50,951 nucleotides of DNA, from positions 1 through 50,951 of the forward strand of contig JABXIK010000113.1 of assembly GCA_013373125.1 (NCBI GenBank), written 5' to 3'. This DNA is from Gammaproteobacteria bacterium (lineage in GTDB: Bacteria > Pseudomonadota > Gammaproteobacteria > Pseudomonadales > Oceanobacteraceae). Positions 18,106 to 26,321 of this stretch are shown here, piece by piece. Numbering within the stretch: the stretch's first letter is position 1; every line of letters begins with the position of its first letter. The notes under the pieces were generated by a model. The model was not told the DNA's origin. It worked only from the letters and a program-made list of their open reading frames with translations, and did no database searches. The position numbers and the translations under genes were made by a program.

Positions 18106-18406
18106 GGTGATGTACTCAAAGGTTAAAATTGCATGTAAGGATACTTGCGAATCGTGAGAATGACAAAAGGGTTTGTGGCCACTTTCAACATACTTTAAGT
18201 GGTGTTTATTTAGATTTTATGAAAGGGGTTAAAACTCTGTTCATGGCAAGGTAGTTAAAGCGCGTATCTATCAATACTATTCGTGCTGAGATTCTTGAAG
18301 TACGGCGGTATATTCAATACCTGTTCATGAGTAACGGAAATGGAAAGGGTTCTCTAAATAATGCAATTACAGTAACCTATTCACAGAACAATAAAAGGCG
18401 ACCATT
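18106..18406. other. 300-bp intergenic region between divergent genes
   Basis: No gene, RNA or clear operator is visible. The region must hold the promoters of the divergent genes at 18105 and 18407. AAAAGG at 18394-18399 can serve as ribosome-binding site for the TTG at 18407. Confidence 0.5.
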
Positions 18407-18895
18407 TTGACGATATCACTGTTTAAGCGAAAACGATCAAAGGATGATATTTTAGCACTCAAGATTATTGCTTTTGTGTTCATCACTTCTTTCAGTATCA
18501 CAGCTCTTACAGGCTACAGCCTATTTTCCCTAAAGTATGGCGGCACAGCGGAAGGCCGAATTATCCATTCAATGATTGAGGAAAAAGACAAATGCTTTCT
18601 GTTTCAATATGAATACACCGTTAAGGGGCAAACTTATATTGGATCGAATATTGATGGTATTGGTTACAGAGGCCGTTCCAAAGGGTGTTATTGGGGGACA
18701 GAAACCGCTGATTCATTTTTACATGGTAAATATGCAGCAGGTGAAAACGTGACTGTAAGCTATATTTATGCGTTTCCATCTGTCGCAACTCTAAATGCCC
18801 GCATAGGCGTGATGTTTTATATTCCTCTAATCTTGACGATTATATCGCTCCTATTTTTCTTGGGGATTGCCATTAAAGGTATTCAGCGAAAGTAG
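18407..18895 (+). CDS. DUF3592-like membrane protein
   Basis: A 162-residue protein with a membrane helix at each end (IIAFVFITSFSITALTGYSLF, about 19-40, and IPLILTIISLLFFLGIAI, near the C-terminus) around an extracytoplasmic beta-rich loop containing FQYEYTVKGQTYIGSNI and VSYIYAFPSVATL. This layout is that of DUF3592 proteins, whose function is unknown. The best start is TTG at 18407 with AAAAGG upstream; no ATG is available. A strong bidirectional terminator follows. Confidence 0.65.
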   Translation: MTISLFKRKRSKDDILALKIIAFVFITSFSITALTGYSLFSLKYGGTAEGRIIHSMIEEKDKCFLFQYEYTVKGQTYIGSNIDGIGYRGRSKGCYWGTETADSFLHGKYAAGENVTVSYIYAFPSVATLNARIGVMFYIPLILTIISLLFFLGIAIKGIQRK

Positions 18896-18966
18896 CATGG
18901 TTTGTAATCGCATATCTTGTTTATCTTTTGGTCAAATCAAGGGGTCAGAGTACTTGATCCTAAAAT

Positions 18967-18994
18967 AAAAAACGCAGCCTTGGCTGCGTTTTTT
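18967..18994. terminator. bidirectional rho-independent terminator
   Basis: CGCAGCC-TT-GGCTGCG (18973-18988) is flanked by six A on the left and six T on the right, so it works on both strands. It separates the DUF3592-like gene from the 3' end of the convergent RND transporter gene. Confidence 0.85.
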
Positions 18995-19023
18995 ATTTCT
19001 CAATTAGCTTTCATTAATTTTCG

Positions 19024-22000
19024 CTACACATGCTTTCTTTTGTAAACAAAATACAACATGGGAATCAAAATTAGCGTAAATAAGGTACTGATTAAGATTC
19101 CAAAAATTAAGCTAATGGCGAGGCCGTTGAAGATAGGGTCGTCCAATATAAAGAACGCACCTGTCATGGCGGCAACGCCCGTAAGCATAATGGGTTTAGT
19201 GCGCACGGCGGCGGAATTTATCGCGGCTTCTACCAAGTCGGTGCCTTTTTCAATTTCTTGATTGATAAAGTCCACCAATAATATGGAGTTGCGCACTATG
19301 ATGCCCGCCAAGGCGATCATGCCGATCATACTGGTGGCGGTGAATTGCGCGCCCAATAATGCATGACCTGGCATCACACCAATTATGGTAAGTGGAATCG
19401 GGGCCATGATGATTAATGGCACTAAGTAACTCTTAAATTGCGCCACCACCAATAGGTAAATTAAGATCATACCCACGCCATAGGCGATGCCCATGTCACG
19501 GAAGGTTTCATAGGTAATTTGCCATTCACCATCCCATTTGATGGAAGGCTTGTTGGCTACATCTGGCTGGCGAATAAAGTATTGCTCAGGGCTAAAGCCT
19601 TGGGTTTCGGCATTATCATCCATTGCAAACGACATATTAAATAAACCATAAAGCGGGCTATCTAATTCACCGGCCATGTCGGCATTGACGAATACCACAG
19701 GTAATAAATTTTTGTGGTAAATAGTGTTGTCTATGGTGCCGGTTTCAATACTCACTAATTCTGAGATTGGAATCAGCTTGCCTTGTAGATTACGCACCTT
19801 AGTATTCAACAAACTTTGTGGGTTGCTTTTATCTCCTTCGTTAAACTCTAAACGAATAGGGGTGGCGTATTTACTGTGCTCATCATGTAAAAAACTCACG
19901 TCTTTACCGGCAATGGCGGTATCTATGGTGCTGACGATATTAGCGTAAGGCACGGCAAACTGTGCGGCTTTTTGGCGGTCAATAATAATGACGCGCTTTT
20001 GTTGTGGCGCTTCGATGCTGTCATCAATGTCGATGATGTCATCAGTTTGCTTAAATAGTTCACCTAATTGTTTGGCGGTGGCTAATTGTTGCTCGTAATT
20101 TGCGCCATACACTTCGGCTACGATAGGGGCCATAACCGGTGGGCCCGGTGGCACTTCTGCCAGTTTTACATTGGCGTTGTATTGTTCGCCAATGGCCACT
20201 AATTTAGGACGCAGCTCCAGTGCAATATCATGGCTTTGTAAATCGCGCTCGCTTTTGTCCACCAAGTTCACTTGAATGTCACCCATGTGAGGCTCGTTTC
20301 GCAAGTAGTATTGACGCACTAGGCCGTTGAAATTAATGGGGGCGTTGACACCTGCGTATAGCTGGAAGTCTTTTACGTATGGGTTGGTTTTTAATTCTTC
20401 ACCAAGTGCTTCGAGTACAACCAAGGTCTGTTCCATGGGTGTCCCTTCTGGCATGTCTACAATCACTTGGAATTCTGACTTGTTATCAAACGGCAACATT
20501 TTTAATACTACCAATTTCATAACCGGTAGTGATACTGATAACAGCATGACACCAATCACAAAGCCCAGCATTTTTAAGCGATTTTTAGCGGCATTCTCGC
20601 CTTGAATAAGAGGACGTACTAAGCGATTAAATAGAGCGTAGATTTTCCCTTGTTCTGGGTGCTCTTCGTCGTGGCTTTCGATACCGCTTGGGGTGTGATG
20701 GTTTAATAACTTGAACGACAGCCAAGGGGTCACCACAAAGGCAATGATCAATGAGATCAACATGCCGGTACTGGCATTAATTGGAATAGGGCTCATGTAG
20801 GGACCCATTAAACCGGATACAAACGCCATTGGCATGAGCGCGGCAATAACAGTAAAGGTTGCCAAAATAGTAGGTCCACCGACTTCATCAACTGCAGCAG
20901 GAATCACTTCTAATAATTTTTTACCGCCCATGTGTAAGTGCCGGTGTATATTTTCCACCACCACGATGGCGTCATCCACTAAGATACCAATACTAAAAAT
21001 AAGCGCGAATAAAGAAATACGGTTTAATGTAAAGCCCCACGCCCAGCTCGCAAACAAGGTGATAGCCAAGGTGATAAATATGGCGCCGCCAACGATAACG
21101 GCTTCACGCCAGCTCATGGTGGCTAACACTAAAACCACCACGGCGGCAGTGGCGAATAATAATTTAGCAATCAGTTTGTCGCTTTTATCCTTGGCGGTAT
21201 CGCCATAGTTGCGTGTAACCTTTACTTCGATGTTGTCGGCGATGGCGACGTTTTTAAGTTGCTCTAATCGTTTTTCAATAGCGCTGGTAATATCAAACGC
21301 GTTTTTACCAGGCTGTTTGGCAATGGCTAACGTCACCGCACTTTGGTTTTGATTAAATCCTTTTTCAAAGTGCACTACTTGTGCTTCAGGAATATCCGCG
21401 CTGTGAATCACATCGGCTACGTCGGCTAAATAAATGGGGCTGGCATTTTGGCTCAAGCCAATAACCAGTTGTTCAATTTCGTTGGCGCTACTTAAAAAGT
21501 TACCTGCTTGAATTTGAATCAAGCCTTGGTTTTGATACACGTTGCGCGCGGGGGCGGCTGCATTGCTGCTTAATAAGCTGTTACTTACATCGTCAATGGT
21601 TAAGCCATAGGCATTTAAACGTACTGGGTCTAGGCGTACGTTTACTACATCCTGTTGTGCCCCTTGAGTGTAAATGTCGCGGGTACCATCAATACGTTTT
21701 AATTCCACTTCTAATAAGTGAGCTAACTCTGTGAGTTGCTGTGTGGTCACGTTTTTATCTTTAGCATGCAAGGTAAGCGTCATAATGGGTACATCGTCAA
21801 TGCCTTGCGGTTTCACCACAGGAGGGTACGCTCCTAAATTTTGTGGCAGCCAATCTTGGTGAGAATAAATTTGGTTATACAAATTTAAAATGGCGGTTTC
21901 GCGTTTTAAGCCCACTTCAAATGCCACGGTTAATACAGACATGCCTGGGCGCGACACACTGTAAATGTCGTCCACACCGGCAATTTCGCTGAGCACTTGT

Positions 22001-22230
22001 TCTGCTGGTGTACTAATTAAGCTTTCTACTTCTTTTGCGCTGGCGCCAGGGTAGGCGATAAACACATTCGCAAAGGTGACATCAATTTGTGGCTCTTCTT
22101 CTTTTGGGGTCACCATGATGGCGAAGAAGCCGAGCAATAATCCAAATAACGCTAGCAAAGGAGTGATGGCGTTGTTTTGAAAGGTTTTGGCTAAGCGACC
22201 ACTGATGCCTAGTTGTGTGTTATTCGACAT
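19024..22230 (-). CDS. RND efflux transporter permease subunit
   Basis: A 1068-residue inner-membrane proton/drug antiporter of the AcrB/HAE1 type. It has two repeats, each with a large periplasmic loop and a membrane block: the first loop follows TM1 (LLALFGLLLGFFAIMV), and one membrane block contains the conserved GILVDDAIVVVENIHRHL (about 415-432), with the acidic proton-relay pair D-D. The second block contains MIGMIALAGIIVRNSILLVDF. N-terminal PAEQVLSEIAGVDDIYS is typical of the family. The ATG follows 1 bp after the stop of the adaptor gene, so the two are translationally linked. The substrate cannot be told; no outer-membrane TolC partner is present here. Confidence 0.93.
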   Translation of the reverse strand: MSNNTQLGISGRLAKTFQNNAITPLLALFGLLLGFFAIMVTPKEEEPQIDVTFANVFIAYPGASAKEVESLISTPAEQVLSEIAGVDDIYSVSRPGMSVLTVAFEVGLKRETAILNLYNQIYSHQDWLPQNLGAYPPVVKPQGIDDVPIMTLTLHAKDKNVTTQQLTELAHLLEVELKRIDGTRDIYTQGAQQDVVNVRLDPVRLNAYGLTIDDVSNSLLSSNAAAPARNVYQNQGLIQIQAGNFLSSANEIEQLVIGLSQNASPIYLADVADVIHSADIPEAQVVHFEKGFNQNQSAVTLAIAKQPGKNAFDITSAIEKRLEQLKNVAIADNIEVKVTRNYGDTAKDKSDKLIAKLLFATAAVVVLVLATMSWREAVIVGGAIFITLAITLFASWAWGFTLNRISLFALIFSIGILVDDAIVVVENIHRHLHMGGKKLLEVIPAAVDEVGGPTILATFTVIAALMPMAFVSGLMGPYMSPIPINASTGMLISLIIAFVVTPWLSFKLLNHHTPSGIESHDEEHPEQGKIYALFNRLVRPLIQGENAAKNRLKMLGFVIGVMLLSVSLPVMKLVVLKMLPFDNKSEFQVIVDMPEGTPMEQTLVVLEALGEELKTNPYVKDFQLYAGVNAPINFNGLVRQYYLRNEPHMGDIQVNLVDKSERDLQSHDIALELRPKLVAIGEQYNANVKLAEVPPGPPVMAPIVAEVYGANYEQQLATAKQLGELFKQTDDIIDIDDSIEAPQQKRVIIIDRQKAAQFAVPYANIVSTIDTAIAGKDVSFLHDEHSKYATPIRLEFNEGDKSNPQSLLNTKVRNLQGKLIPISELVSIETGTIDNTIYHKNLLPVVFVNADMAGELDSPLYGLFNMSFAMDDNAETQGFSPEQYFIRQPDVANKPSIKWDGEWQITYETFRDMGIAYGVGMILIYLLVVAQFKSYLVPLIIMAPIPLTIIGVMPGHALLGAQFTATSMIGMIALAGIIVRNSILLVDFINQEIEKGTDLVEAAINSAAVRTKPIMLTGVAAMTGAFFILDDPIFNGLAISLIFGILISTLFTLILIPMLYFVYKRKHV

Positions 22231-22231
22231 G

Positions 22232-23269
22232 CTAGATCTCCTTAGCTGCCATCACGGCATAAGCATCTTGTGCAACCAAGTCACCGTCATTTAAACCGGC
22301 TAACACATCGACACTACTGGCATCGTCTTGGTGATGGGTTTGCCCTAAGCGTACTTGGCGAAGTTGAAATTGATCTCCTTGTTGCACATACACCTGACTG
22401 ACTTCACCTTGGCGAATCACACTGCTTACTGGAATGCGCATGGCTTGGGTGTCGCCCATTGGCAACATCATTTTCACCCACATACCTGGGAATAAACCGG
22501 CGTTTTCTGTATTCACATCCACACGAATCTTAAAGCTGTGGCTGTTTGGATCGGCGTAGGGGAATACCGTGACTTTTTGCGCAGCAAACGTCTTATCGCC
22601 ATGAGTGACTTTCACATCACTGTTTTGATTGACTAAAGGCGCAAAGCGTTGCGGCATATCAGCTACGGCGCGTAATTTATTAAGGGAAAGCCCCGTCATT
22701 AATGGGGTGCCAGGGTTAACAGTTTCACCAACTTCGACCAAGCGAGCTTTTACAATGCCGGCGTAAGGGGCGCGAATTTGGGTGTAGGCCAATTGTTCTT
22801 TGGCTTGTTCCACTAGGGCTTGGGCCGCTTTCACTTGGGCTGCAGTGGCTTTGGATGTGGCTTTAATCGTGTCGTATTGGCCTTTTGAAAGTGAGCCTTG
22901 TTCAAACAGCGGAGTGGCGCGTTTCAGTTGCGATTGTGCATCGGTATTGGCTGCTTGGGCTTGGCTTAAGCCAGCTTGCGCTTGGGCGACGGTGGCACGT
23001 TGTTGCTTATTTCGCAGTTGGATGATGATGTCACCTTTTTCGACGTAGTCGTTTACGTCCACCTCGATGGATTGCACGCGGCCGCTGGTTTGCGCGCTAA
23101 TAGTGGCTTGATTAACAGCTTCCATCTTGGCTTCTAAAGCAAACCAATTTGGGTAGCTCTTCTGCTCCACCTTAATGATTGCGGGCGCTTGGGCCCAAAG
23201 GGATGGACTGGCCAATGTCATGGCGGCTAGGCACATTTGCGATAAGCGTAATAAGCGCATGGGTTTCAT
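22232..23269 (-). CDS. RND efflux periplasmic adaptor (membrane fusion protein)
   Basis: A 345-residue HlyD/AcrA-family adaptor with signal peptide (LSQMCLAAMTLASPSLWAQA). The barrel-sandwich half-motif QTSGRVQSIEVDVNDYVEKG comes first, then a coiled-coil hairpin (AQAQAGLSQAQAANTDAQSQ and AKEQLAYTQI), and the second half-motif IRAPYAGIVKARLVEVGETV. It links the RND permease to an outer-membrane channel. The frame opens at 23311, but the ATG at 23269 has AAGGATA upstream and gives a proper signal peptide. Its last codons contain AAGGAG, the ribosome-binding site of the permease gene. A palindromic operator lies 53 bp upstream. Confidence 0.92.
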   Translation of the reverse strand: MKPMRLLRLSQMCLAAMTLASPSLWAQAPAIIKVEQKSYPNWFALEAKMEAVNQATISAQTSGRVQSIEVDVNDYVEKGDIIIQLRNKQQRATVAQAQAGLSQAQAANTDAQSQLKRATPLFEQGSLSKGQYDTIKATSKATAAQVKAAQALVEQAKEQLAYTQIRAPYAGIVKARLVEVGETVNPGTPLMTGLSLNKLRAVADMPQRFAPLVNQNSDVKVTHGDKTFAAQKVTVFPYADPNSHSFKIRVDVNTENAGLFPGMWVKMMLPMGDTQAMRIPVSSVIRQGEVSQVYVQQGDQFQLRQVRLGQTHHQDDASSVDVLAGLNDGDLVAQDAYAVMAAKEI

Positions 23270-23321
23270 ATTCCTATCCTTAACGGTGCTTCTAACAGTG
23301 TAGAAGAGCATTGAGTCCGCT

Positions 23322-23335
23322 TGGTAAATTTACCA
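23322..23335. promoter_or_regulatory. 14-bp palindromic operator upstream of RND operon
   Basis: TGGTAAATTTACCA is a perfect palindrome 53 bp upstream of the adaptor start, where a local repressor of TetR or similar type would bind. No regulator gene is adjacent, so the regulator would act from elsewhere. The rest of the 264-bp gap shows AT-rich promoter-like sequence and one FNR-like half-site (TTGAT at 23400). Confidence 0.45.
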
Positions 23336-23533
23336 TCAGTTTTATCTAATTTAGTATTTGCTAATATATAGGTAATCGATCCATGATTCAAGGTGTAGGT
23401 TGATCTATCTCAGGCTAGAACAGACTGTCCAAGGGGATTAAACATAGAAGAACGAGTAATCGCTCTAGGATAAAGACTTTGCGATACACATGGAACCACA
23501 GCCGTTTAGGAGAGGTGTAAAGCCAACGGCAGC

Positions 23534-23992
23534 TTATTTGTTGTAGTACTTGTGGTTGCGATAGGTTGCTGGATCGTAGCTGTTGTAGGCTGCGGCGCGC
23601 ATGACCGTGGCCATGGTTTTATAGGTTTCGATCCAAGCCTGTTTTAAATCGGGTGTGAACTGTTCGCCTAATCCGGTTTTGAGGGTGAATATCAGCGCAT
23701 TGCCCACGGGAGTGTAATCATCCACTTTTACCCCATAATCCACATGCTGAATGGCCATTTTTTCTAATACTGGCACTAATTTATCGAGATTATCTAAGCT
23801 GGATACCGCCAGTTTTAATGCGGCCATTAATTTTTTGCCCTGGCTTTTTAGGTCGGTTTTAAATAAGGGCTTTAATGAGGGATCGTATTCGAAAAGCTTG
23901 TTGTAGAAGATGTCTGCTGCGGCTTCGGCGATGGGTTCGACTTTAGCAAAACTATCTCGTACGAGGCGTTTTTGCGATTCCGTGATGGCCAT
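23534..23992 (-). CDS. single-domain globin
   Basis: A 152-residue three-over-three globin of the bacterial haemoglobin type. The proximal haem ligand is H83 in AIQHVDYGV; the CD-corner Phe is F44 (KPLFKTD) and Q51 is a likely distal residue. There is no FAD/NAD reductase domain, so it is not flavohaemoglobin. Known roles of such globins are oxygen storage or delivery under low oxygen and nitric oxide detoxification. AGGAGG sits at ideal distance from the ATG. It lies 124 bp downstream of oleate hydratase on the same strand, with a large hairpin between; the FNR/ANR box upstream of that gene could affect both. Confidence 0.92.
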   Translation of the reverse strand: MAITESQKRLVRDSFAKVEPIAEAAADIFYNKLFEYDPSLKPLFKTDLKSQGKKLMAALKLAVSSLDNLDKLVPVLEKMAIQHVDYGVKVDDYTPVGNALIFTLKTGLGEQFTPDLKQAWIETYKTMATVMRAAAYNSYDPATYRNHKYYNK

Positions 23993-24066
23993 GGTTTTCC
24001 TCCTGAATCACCAGAAGTATAGAAACAAAATGAAGCATGACCAATTTTCAGACTTAAGATGTATGC

Positions 24067-24101
24067 AGCACCTAGGTTTGTATATGACAAATCTAGGTGC
24101 T
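24067..24101. terminator. 15-bp stem hairpin between oleate hydratase and globin genes
   Basis: AGCACCTAGGTTTGT (24067-24081) and ACAAATCTAGGTGCT (24087-24101) pair over 15 bp with one G-T wobble and a 5-nt ATATG loop. No T-run follows on the minus strand, so it may be a weak terminator, a processing site or an mRNA stabiliser. Confidence 0.5.
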
Positions 24102-24116
24102 GATACTTAAGTAGGT

Positions 24117-26135
24117 TTATTTATGCTTGCCTTTTAAGGCATCAATTGCGTGTTTTAACCATTTTTTACTGGCGTTTAAAGTGACACTGTTTTCCATGAG
24201 CTGACGCAAATGTGTGAGTTGTTGTTCAAATATATTGGGTTTGTGTAGATCGTCAGGTTGTTCTTCTGGGCCTAATGGCAGGATGTTTTCATAGTAGGTG
24301 CCACTCAATAATTTACGCAGTAAGCCTTCCCCAATAAAGGGCTGGTCATTATTTAAGGTTCTCGCGGCACGCAATAACCAACGAATATCGTATTGGCCGG
24401 GGAAAATATCTGGGACTTGTTTTTTTATGCCAAGTAAGGTGTAAACCCCAACGCGGGCTGTGCGCACGGAGCTTTCGAGTGTGAATACTACATCGTTATG
24501 GGTTTCGACAAATTGTCCAATACACGCAAGGTTGGTACAGCCCTGCGGCACGGCCCAAGGACGATCACCCGCTGCACGAGGCATAAATTGCGCTGTGATA
24601 TATGGCATTAGTGCGGTACGTACCTTGGTGTTGGCCAATATCTCTGGCAGGTCATCGATCAGGCCAAGGTGGTAACACATTTCACTGAGAATCTCGTCGC
24701 CTGTGCATTGCATCATGGGTTTTTGAATGTAATCCCCTGGTTTATCCATGATTAGGGCGTAGACCCAAAGTACGATGACATCATCTGGCTGATCTGGAAA
24801 GTGAGGTTGACGATTGGCGGTAAAACTCATCAACCAAGCGGAGTCGGTAAAGGTGATGATGCCGCCTGTGACGGTGTTCCCTGAGTAAGGGTCATTTACC
24901 GCTAATGTTTTTAGTTTATCCATTAATGGGGATGGCTTACAGGTCAGGGTGGCGGATTCCCACATGGAGCGAGGCGCATTGCCGAAGAATTTTTCTGGCT
25001 GACCAAATACTTGAGATTTGCTGGCAAGGTTATGCCAAAGGTGACGACTTGAGCCAATTTTTGGGTTTTGTTTATCGAGTGTTAATTCTGGGACGCTTTG
25101 GTTATCACCATAGGCCGTGTCTTCTACGATAGAGCCTGTGGTCACGAACACTAAGTCTTGAGGTCGAATCTGAATAACGCTGTTTTCGGCATCTTGGCAG
25201 TGCAGTGCGGTGACGGTTTGTGAGTCATCTTTTTGGGATAGGTCAATGTCTGCTACATTGGTATTGTATTGAATGCTGACGCCTTGTTGTTGTAACCAAT
25301 TCATCAATGGACGCACAAAGCTGTCGTATTGGTTGTATTTTGGAAACACCAAGGCGGTCATGTCATTTAGACCATCCATTAGGTGTAAAAAGCGATGCAT
25401 GTAGAGTTTCATTTCCAGCACTGAATGCCAGTTTTGAAACGCAAACATGGTGCGCCAAAAACAGTAAAAATTACTGTTTAGAAAGCCTTCGCTAAACCAT
25501 TCTTCGACGGTGATGTCGTCAAGGTCTTCTTTGCGGGCTAACAATAATTTCATGACTTCTAATTGTTGGCTGCGGCTGAGTTCCATGGTGGAAGCGTCTT
25601 TGAGTTCGCCTTGCTTGTGCAAGAGTCGTGACTTCGACCAATTTTTATCGGCATCGTTAACGATGCGATATTCATCTAATACGCTAAAGGGTTCTGGTAG
25701 TTCTAGGGCGGGAATTTCAGAAAACACATCCCAGAAGTTTTGATAGGTCATTTCCATTTCACGACCACCGCGAATGATGTAACCGTCTTCGGGGTTTCCT
25801 GCGCCGTCCAGTGCGCCACCTTCAATGTCTTGAGTATCCAGTATGATGATGTTGCTTGCAGGCATGTGGCCATCACGAATCAAGAAAAAGGCCGCGGATA
25901 AACCACCGATCCCACTACCTATGATGTAAGCACGGCGATCTTCGATGCCTTCTGTTGGTAGTGGGCGATGGCGAGCATAAGCGCCGTGTAGGTCCGGTGG
26001 GGGCAAGGGTAGGTCGCGACTGTGATGCAGGTGATCTGTGTAGGCATTTGGTGTGATGGGGACATCTTGCGCGTTAAGGGCGCTAACATGAGGTTGCAAG
26101 GCTTCGAGATTAGGGTGGCGAGTGTCTGTTGTCAT
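24117..26135 (-). CDS. ohyA: oleate hydratase (myosin-cross-reactive antigen family)
   Basis: A 672-residue FAD flavoprotein that adds water to the cis-9 double bond of unsaturated fatty acids, giving 10-hydroxy fatty acids. It shows the dinucleotide-binding motif [12 protein letters not shown] (73-84) and [15 protein letters not shown] (122-136), the segment carrying the catalytic Glu in characterised OhyA enzymes. Other family blocks are [12 protein letters not shown] and [20 protein letters not shown]. It is at the long end of the family (about 570-650), mainly through a 60-residue N-terminal extension. There is no signal peptide. A perfect FNR/ANR box lies 93 bp upstream. The product may protect membranes or detoxify fatty acids. 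Confidence 0.94.
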   Translation of the reverse strand: MTTDTRHPNLEALQPHVSALNAQDVPITPNAYTDHLHHSRDLPLPPPDLHGAYARHRPLPTEGIEDRRAYIIGSGIGGLSAAFFLIRDGHMPASNIIILDTQDIEGGALDGAGNPEDGYIIRGGREMEMTYQNFWDVFSEIPALELPEPFSVLDEYRIVNDADKNWSKSRLLHKQGELKDASTMELSRSQQLEVMKLLLARKEDLDDITVEEWFSEGFLNSNFYCFWRTMFAFQNWHSVLEMKLYMHRFLHLMDGLNDMTALVFPKYNQYDSFVRPLMNWLQQQGVSIQYNTNVADIDLSQKDDSQTVTALHCQDAENSVIQIRPQDLVFVTTGSIVEDTAYGDNQSVPELTLDKQNPKIGSSRHLWHNLASKSQVFGQPEKFFGNAPRSMWESATLTCKPSPLMDKLKTLAVNDPYSGNTVTGGIITFTDSAWLMSFTANRQPHFPDQPDDVIVLWVYALIMDKPGDYIQKPMMQCTGDEILSEMCYHLGLIDDLPEILANTKVRTALMPYITAQFMPRAAGDRPWAVPQGCTNLACIGQFVETHNDVVFTLESSVRTARVGVYTLLGIKKQVPDIFPGQYDIRWLLRAARTLNNDQPFIGEGLLRKLLSGTYYENILPLGPEEQPDDLHKPNIFEQQLTHLRQLMENSVTLNASKKWLKHAIDALKGKHK

Positions 26136-26182
26136 GGGATGGTTTCCAGTCTTGATGAGGTTAAATACAGTTTGTAGTTGGT

Positions 26183-26190
26183 ACGATCGT
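26183..26190. promoter_or_regulatory. short palindrome upstream of oleate hydratase
   Basis: ACGATCGT is an 8-bp palindrome, 48 bp upstream of the oleate hydratase start, between the FNR/ANR box and the gene. It may be half of a repressor site; a dyad this short also occurs by chance. Confidence 0.25.
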
Positions 26191-26227
26191 TCTATATTTA
26201 AGTTATCAGTATTGTGTGAAAGGTAAC

Positions 26228-26241
26228 TTGATTGAAATCAA
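26228..26241. promoter_or_regulatory. perfect FNR/ANR box
   Basis: TTGATTGAAATCAA matches the FNR/ANR consensus TTGAT-N4-ATCAA exactly, with the dyad extended by C and G outside. It lies 93 bp upstream of the oleate hydratase ATG and 81 bp beyond the 3' end of the phosphatase gene, so it should act on oleate hydratase, and on the globin if they are co-transcribed. Confidence 0.7.
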
Positions 26242-26289
26242 GAATGTGGAGATAGGCCAAAAGACAAGGTTGATGGGGCATTTAAGAGT

Positions 26290-26305
26290 AGGGCCTTGCG
26301 GCCCT
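26290..26305. terminator. hairpin after the PhoX-like gene
   Basis: AGGGCC-TTGC-GGCCCT lies 17 bp past the stop of the minus-strand gene ending at 26322. The T-run is poor on the minus strand (TACTCTTAAAT), so termination may be partial. Confidence 0.55.
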
Positions 26306-26321
26306 TTCTTAGTGATTTGGA

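Noticed and set aside
18930..18960. Remnant of a REP-associated element suggested by GGGGTCAGAGTAC
   Set aside because: Only a short phrase is present, with no paired end or transposase; not enough to call.
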